Positions 58,327 to 64,000 of a stretch of DNA of 64,000 nt are shown piece after piece; within the stretch, counting starts at the first letter, position 1, and the number at the start of each line of letters is the position of its first letter. Both the position numbers and the translations under genes were made by a program. This stretch comes from Thalassia testudinum. Its lineage: Eukaryota > Streptophyta > Magnoliopsida > Alismatales > Hydrocharitaceae. The stretch lies in contig JAZHRO010000039.1 in assembly GCA_037157565.1 (NCBI GenBank), forward strand, positions 47,368,001 through 47,432,000, read 5' to 3'. A model generated the notes under the pieces. The model saw nothing but the letters and a program-made list of their open reading frames with translations, did no database searches and was not told where the DNA came from.

Positions 58327-60330
58327 TAGTTAGGTATCCTAAGTGGTTAACCACTATAGGTTTTAGGACAAGGATTTGGTTGGTCGTATGGGGTTTCAAG
58401 GCTAGGTAATTAGGTTCCTAATTTGACTTTGGGTCTCCAAATAGATCCACTAACTAGGCTAGTTCTCTTCCAAATGAGTTCGATTCAGAAAGTCTAATCA
58501 AACTTGCTCTGATCAGCCTCAAATTTTATATCTTCTCATATAAAAATAAAGACATCAAGTTATCAGATACAATTGTGGTAAAATATTGCATAAAAGCCCA
58601 AGAGCATACATTATTTACAAAATGACCTAAAATGCCTAATTTGACCTAACTAAATGCAATCTAATCCAAATTACCCTTAGACTAACATTAATTAGGCATT
58701 AATTAACATAAATAAATATGAAGATATCATGAGCTTCACAAACCCCAAGCTTTAGCTCAACAAATCAAAAAAACCATCCTACATCAATAATAAATGAGCT
58801 CCTCCACTTCATTTATTAAGCTCAAGTTCCACTCCACCTAAAGCAAGCTTTGCACATTCTTCAAGGCACATTTAAGCCCGTCTCCCCGATTCTAACAAAG
58901 CCACCCTCATTATGGATGCGCATTTGATTCAAAAAATATGCGGTTTGTTAAATGATGTAATTAGTGTCGTTGCAACGCGTAAATCTGCAATCAGCTCTTA
59001 AATTTATAATACCTAGATAATGGAATATCTAGGGTTGTCCAAGGAGGCCAATTTGTTAATAAATGAATGGTTCTCTCTCTCGCCTCTCAAATCCGCACTT
59101 TCGTTTTGTGATTTTTTATTATGTTGTTTTTATATTTTTCAAAAATAATCGGGTTTGAGGCAACAGAATGCGAAGACTTAATTATACTACAACTAACCCT
59201 ACGTGACAAGACTTCTCTCTTCTAAACTCATCCTAGGAAAATGCACCTAAGGTAATTAGAAGAGGAGAGTGTGTGCACTACAACTACAAAAACAACATGG
59301 AAAAACACACTAACTACAAGATGAAAATTGGAAGGCGAATAACTTCTGTATTATTAGTAAAGTCAAATACAGGTAGAGGAATGCTTCTACAAGAACATTA
59401 AACTATTAGCTAACACAAAAAGTAGAGTGGAAGATAAAGAAGAAAGGGGGATCCTCTAGTTGAAGTTGGGATGGCCCTTGCTCCAAGTGAAGTTGCCCCG
59501 CACTTGAAAAGGGTCTTTCTTCCTCCTTGATGTAGTCCTCCTCCAAGCTATCCTCCAAGGTGGGCGTCAACCACCTTGCTCCTCCTCTTGCCTGGCCATC
59601 CCCTTGATGTTGAAGATGATCTCCTCCTTGGCGTGGCCATGGGAGAAGAAGAGAGAGGAAGAAGGCACCAATGGGGCGGGTAGATTGCCCTCTTGATCTT
59701 TTTCCCTTCTTCTTCTTCCTTGGCATGGAGATGGGGTGGAAGGATGGTGAACCTAACTAATGGAGAAGATGGGTTTTTGGTGGTGATTGTGGTGGGTATA
59801 TATAGAGGTGGAGAGGGGGGCTAATTGGCGTGGACATGTGGAGGGCTAGGATTAGGTTTGGTAGATGGTTAGTGGTGCTTGTGGGGATCCTAGGGTGGAA
59901 GATGGTTGGCGCCAAGTAGGGGGGTGTGTAGGTGGTGGTTATGGCCATGGAGGGACACCTAAAGGTGGTGCCAACCATGGAGATATGCCTAGATTTTAGT
60001 GCCACCATGGGGGTTTCTAGAAGGGGGTTTAGGTGGACGGTGGAGATGGGTTTAAGGGGAGATGTGTGGTGGAGATGAAGGGGGTTTTGGAGGGAAAAAG
60101 TGGCACCAACTATGGGGTAGTTATAGGTGGTTTTGGAACCACTTTGTGGTGTCTTTTGGAGGTGGAGGTTAGGTGAAGGGATGGCTAGGGTTGGTGCCAA
60201 GTTGGAGTAGGACTAGGTAGCTTAGGTGGAGTTAGGGTTAGGGTTATTTGGTGGAGCTATTTAGGTAGGGTTTTAGGGTTAGGTGTTGGTGCCAAGGAGG
60301 TGACTAGCTAAGCTAAGCTAGCTTAGCTAG
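58327..60330. other. No gene seen; repeat-like DNA around family B insertions
   Basis: AT-rich to about 59400, then more GC-balanced sequence with GGTGG/TAGGG strings. A minus-strand frame at 59757-60200 (147 codons) is Pro/His/Thr-rich without domains and lies in LTR-like sequence with a TATATATA string near 59797. 60303-60330 is a short GCTA-rich tandem stretch. Confidence 0.45.
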
Positions 60331-63029
60331 TGTAACGACCCGATTCCCGAGTCCCTACGAGACACGAGAACCGAACCGACTCGACTAATCCCAAGACCTA
60401 GTCGTCCAACGAGGAAGTAACCAAAAGAGCAGTAAAATAAACCACATTCAGTATGAATATAACTAACAGTAAGAAAATACAGCAGTAAGGAAAGAAACCA
60501 CTACAGTATATACCACCACAACAGTAGAACAACATTCATAACATAATATGAACTGCAGGTAAAGAAAAGTACAGCGGAAACAAGAACTACTCACAACAAT
60601 GGAACAAAAAGAGGTACAAGAGAATAGTGGTAACTTTGCTGGACCCTACTCGGCCCAGCGTCCTCTGCAGCCGCTGACCCTGGCTGCTCAACACCTGGTC
60701 CTGAAAGGTAACGAGTGTAACACGTCAGCAAAACGCTGAGTAGAGTGGCAACGAAAACAAAAGAAACAGTAGAGTGTACAGTAGCTATTATGTTCTGTTA
60801 CTTTCTTTATTTAAGTCTTTCAATTGCCTCACGATTTCATTTATTTCCTAGATCCTTCACTTGATCTCGAATGTTCCTCGTGGGAACGATCTTGATTGTA
60901 GTCTTTTCCAAAAAGTAGAAGTAGCACGTGGTGCTCTCCTGGCCGGGAGAGTCCCCCATGGTGATCCTACTCTCAGTCAACCACCCCAAGGTCACGGACA
61001 GGCGTAACGGTGACTACGGCACGCACGATAAACGCACAGGTAGCTAACCCGCACTGGCACGCGGTCAGTCGTTTCCGTTAACGGGTGCGCCCAAATCACA
61101 GCACGGAACCAGTACAGGGCAGAGCCCTCTCAGTAATAGGGGGGTCCAACCCCTCCATAGTAACCAAACAGGGGCCTTACCCCTCCACAGTCAGCACACC
61201 CTCGCCTGACTACCCTGATTTGCCCCAGTGGGCCTAACAAGTCGGTGTAGGAGGCTAGCAGAACCCCGGGGCCCATGGGGTAGCTAGTACCTCCCTACAC
61301 TAGTAGCTTTCCTCGGTACCACGTACACGAGGGCCAGCAAGTCGGTACAAAGTGGCCAGTCCTAACCCCGGGTCCTTGGGGCGGCTGGCTCCGCTCTTCA
61401 CTAAACAGGTACAGGTACTTCCCTTGGTACTACATACCCAAGAGACAGCACACTACCACGTCTTTCTTTCTCAGTTCCATTCCTTTCTCTTTCCAGGAGT
61501 TCCACTCCTAATTCCCCGTAGGGTTCCAGCTCTTTTAACTCAGAACATCTAGGTTTCACTTTCCAGTTTCATGTTCTTACAATCCATGTTCTCAGTCACG
61601 TTTATTTATTCATAACAGGCAGCTGTTAATTCAATTTACAGGCAGCTATTTGTTCCTTTTCATTTTTCCAAGACTGCAGTATTCATATATTCCACTAGTT
61701 TTCCCCGTCCTAGGATTCATGCCATATCCTAGGAACTATCATACAATCTAGTTTTCCAGCCCTAGGATTCATGCAACACCTAGGATCTATCATTCAATCT
61801 ATTTCTCATTCCTAGGATTCATGCAATGTCCTAGGTTCTATTTATGGTTCCATAATTTAACAGATTATACTAATAAACTTAAAAGCCGCTCTACCGGTTA
61901 CAACAGGCGTACTGGGGGCGTGGTCGGGAATCCCGCGTACCTCTGCAACCCCCGAGACTGCAACGGAACGGGGTCCTATCACAAGGATCAAACACAAGGA
62001 GTTTCTCAAAACAGTATACAACTACTGTAGACGGGTAGAGGATTTAATTCCGAAAAGCACGCAACTCGAAACACAGAAAGCGGACTCCGAACGGGCCCTA
62101 AACGGGTCGAAAACGACGAAACAGTGCAAAATCAGACGTCTGGAACCTCTTCCAGACGTCTTAAAGTGAGGGTCAGATGGTACCTTTGCTCTGTATAGTC
62201 TCTCAGACGTCCAGAAGCCTGCGGGGGCGTCTGGCCTAGTTCCCAGACGTCCGATGGTCACCCCGGACGTCTGGAAGTCGTTCCCGTCATCTGGCACTGC
62301 AGCCAGACGTCTGATTCGCGTTGGATGGCGAATCCAAAACCTGCGCGTACCCATTTCTCTCTCTCAGTACGGACGGCCGAAGAAAAGGAAGAAGGACGAA
62401 AATAACTCACCTTTCAGACATCTAAACAGTCCCCCAGACGTCCTCCCCGTCGTCTGGTTGGAAGCCCAGACGTCTGATTCTGGAAAAGTTTCCAGAATCA
62501 GGGCGCGACTCGCCCCCCGCTCGCGATGCACAGCCGCGCCGTGTCTCGTCCGCCTGCTGCTCGAGCTGCAGCAGGCCTCCCGCGTCACCCCACGTCTGCT
62601 GCTCCCCCCACCGGTCGGCCCTAGCAGCCCCTGCAAGCTCGCCCTCACGGCCGAGCGCCTCCTCCCTCGCGCAGCACCTCCTCCCACCTCACCGCGGCTG
62701 TTGCTGCCGCCGCTCACTCGCGCTCGCACTCGCGCACCGGCTGGAAGGAGAAGAGGAAGGGGGCGGAGGTGATGAGAGTGAGGGAGAGGCGTGGCGTTTT
62801 AAAGCCGCGCGGGGGGAGAGAGAGAGAGAGCGAGACAGAGGGCAGCCTGCGCCCGCAAGAGAGAGGGAAAAAGCGACCGCATGCCTGCGCGCGCAGGCGC
62901 GCAGACGCAACCGCGCGTGCCGCCGAAACCAAATCCCAGACGTCTGGAAGTGATTCCAGACGTCTGGTACGACGTCTGGGCCACCTCCCAGACATCTTAA
63001 AAGACGTCTAAAGCCGCACGTTCGTAACA
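60331..63029 (-). mobile_element. Family B solo LTR
   Basis: 2699 bp, plus strand from TGTAACGACCCGATTCC to GCACGTTCGTAACA, with perfect duplication GCTAG (60326-60330 and 63030-63034). It has twelve perfect GACGTC cores in three clusters (62130-62310, 62430-62480, 62935-63008), the hairpin at 62478-62497 and the tripled 52-bp unit at about 61690-61850. The TATA-like TTTAAAAC is near 62796. Confidence 0.92.
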
Positions 63030-63034
63030 GCTAG

Positions 63035-63204
63035 CTTAGCTAGCAGGAGTAGGGTTGGAGGCATTTGGAGCTAGGGTTTTGAGGGAGAAGAGCTGGAGGT
63101 AGTCATCTTGAGCTGCATTGGAGCTGGAGGCTACTGAAGAGAGCTGCAAGGAGCTACCTTAACTGGCTTAACTTGCTAGTTCTTTGCTAGCTGCTAAGCC
63201 AAGT
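63035..63204. other. Short spacer between two family B LTRs
   Basis: GCTA- and GGAG-rich sequence, continuous with 60210-60330 before the LTR inserted. No gene. Confidence 0.5.
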
Positions 63205-63655
63205 GTTACGACCCGGTTCCCGAATCCCTACAGGACACGAGACCGGACCAACTCGATTGATCTCAAGACCCAATTGTCCAACGAGAAAGTAACCAAAAAG
63301 CAAGAAAGTAAACCACATTCACTATGCTAAGCAACTAACAGTAACAAAAGTACAGCAGTAAAGAAGTAAAACTACTACAGTACACACCACCACAACAATA
63401 GAAAAATAACCATGTACAAGAATATAAAGTACAGAATGTACGAGTACAAACGTAAAGGTGCAAGAGTCTACTCACTACAACAGAAAGAAGTACAACAAAG
63501 AAGCTACAACTAGTGGGCTCTACTGGGCCCAGCACCCTCTGCAGCCGTAGGCTCAGGCTGCTCAACACCTGGACCTGAAAAGGGTTATGAGTACACAAAA
63601 TTAATGAACGCTGAGTAGAGTGTCAACCAACTAAATAAGGCAGTAAAAATGGACA
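63205..63655 (-). repeat. Truncated family B LTR
   Basis: Starts TGTTACGACCCGGTTCC like the LTR at 60331 and follows it to about position 450 (end of ACGCTGAGTAGAGTG...). Identity then stops abruptly at about 63655, where a retroelement segment begins. It is either interrupted by another insertion whose far end lies outside the window, or rearranged. Confidence 0.8.
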
Positions 63656-63727
63656 GGTGGTGTAGACTCGGATAGGTTGTGTTAATATGGTGATTTAATC
63701 GTTGAAATGAGTATGTTATATCCACTT
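63656..63727. repeat. Segment shared with the Athila/Tat-like LTR end at 7927
   Basis: TGTAGACTCGGATAGGTTGT and the following 30 bases match 7927-7977 (TGTGGGACTCGAATAGGTT...) with few differences. At 7927 this sequence sits at an LTR end next to a primer-binding site. Confidence 0.6.
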
Positions 63728-64000
63728 GATTTGTCAAAGACCACATTTTTGCGTACTTTGGGATCCCTCGAGCCATTATCTCAGATGGAGGAAGCCACTT
63801 TACCCATGCGTCTTTTCGGGCACTTCTGAGGAAATACGGAGTCCACCATCGTATCTCATCCCCATATCATCCTCAGACGAATGGCCAGGCAGAGGTGTCG
63901 AACCGGCAAATCAAACAAATTCTCCAGAAAATGGTTCGGTCTGACCGTAAGGATTGGTCCAACAAGCTGATTGATGCACTTTGGGCGTATCGGACCGCCT
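63728..64000 (+). pseudogene. Athila/Tat-type integrase core fragment, open to window edge
   Basis: 91 codons in one open frame running off the right edge: [20 protein letters not shown] with the second catalytic Asp (ISDG), [27 protein letters not shown] with the catalytic Glu of the DDE triad, and [16 protein letters not shown]. No lesion is seen in this piece. It lacks the upstream part of integrase: the codon before it is a stop and the preceding sequence is LTR-like, so it is an internal fragment joined by rearrangement. It is better preserved than the other gypsy relics in the window. Confidence 0.82.

Noticed and set aside
59757..60200. Minus-strand frame of 147 codons
   Set aside because: Pro/His/Thr-rich, no domain, next to a TATATATA string in LTR-like DNA; best explained as an untranslated leader with few stops.
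60228..60246. Interstitial telomere-like TTAGGG repeats
   Set aside because: Only two to three imperfect units, and the usual plant telomere repeat is TTTAGGG; within the range of chance in GGTTAG-rich sequence.
62254..62910. Overlapping frames of 60-172 codons on both strands
   Set aside because: GC-rich promoter/leader region of the family B LTR; frames differ between B copies and carry no domain.

Overview
This window is nuclear DNA of a flowering plant. The evidence is one R2R3-MYB gene with the standard angiosperm intron positions, inside a dense nest of plant retrotransposons (Sirevirus-like Ty1/copia, Athila/Tat-like and chromovirus Ty3/gypsy, a hAT relic, a LINE relic, a MITE). The species cannot be told from sequence alone. 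The high TE load, solo LTRs and GC-rich LTR promoters fit a large-genome monocot or magnoliid, but that is a guess.

Layout. 1-~9.8 kb: a decayed Athila/Tat-like gypsy element on the minus strand (gag 1-1462, leader, primer-binding site near 7895-7920, probable LTR after 7927), split at 2286-7350 by a very young, gag-only copia element (TSD GAAAG). 10.2-10.4 kb: a gypsy RNase H scrap. 11046-17194: a non-autonomous hAT relic carrying a second gag-only copia element (11456-16257, TSD TCTTC). 17.9-18.8 kb: a LINE 3' scrap. 20112-21533: the only intact host gene, a subgroup-1-like R2R3-MYB with three exons on the minus strand; a MITE lies 1.6 kb upstream of its start codon. 25051-52057: one decayed chromovirus (gag, protease, RT, RNase H, integrase, chromodomain) split by a four-layer nest at 27960-34163 and by about 16.3 kb of non-coding repeat DNA at 34566-50884, itself carrying three solo LTRs. 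52-64 kb: unassigned repeat DNA with LTRs of family B and, at the right edge, an open Athila/Tat-type integrase fragment.

Two LTR families organise the window. Family A (about 1.7 kb, Sirevirus-like copia) has two complete gag-only elements and four solo LTRs. Family B (about 2.7 kb, probably chromovirus) has four solo LTRs and a fragment. All complete insertions were delimited by TG...CA-type ends and 5-bp target-site duplications. The most unusual signal is that both families carry dense arrays of the same short palindrome, CAGACGTCTG (core GACGTC, the bZIP C-box). In A the array (13-16 perfect cores in about 540 bp) lies just upstream of the TATA box. In B (8-12 cores) it straddles the TATA box and runs into the transcribed leader, beside a conserved TTCnnGAA-type palindrome. 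The nest shows A, then B, then A inserting into one another. This suggests two element families sharing one cis-regulatory word, possibly read by one host or element factor.

Limits: all calls are by eye from translation and alignment within the window. Family names rest on remembered domain signatures, not on database searches.
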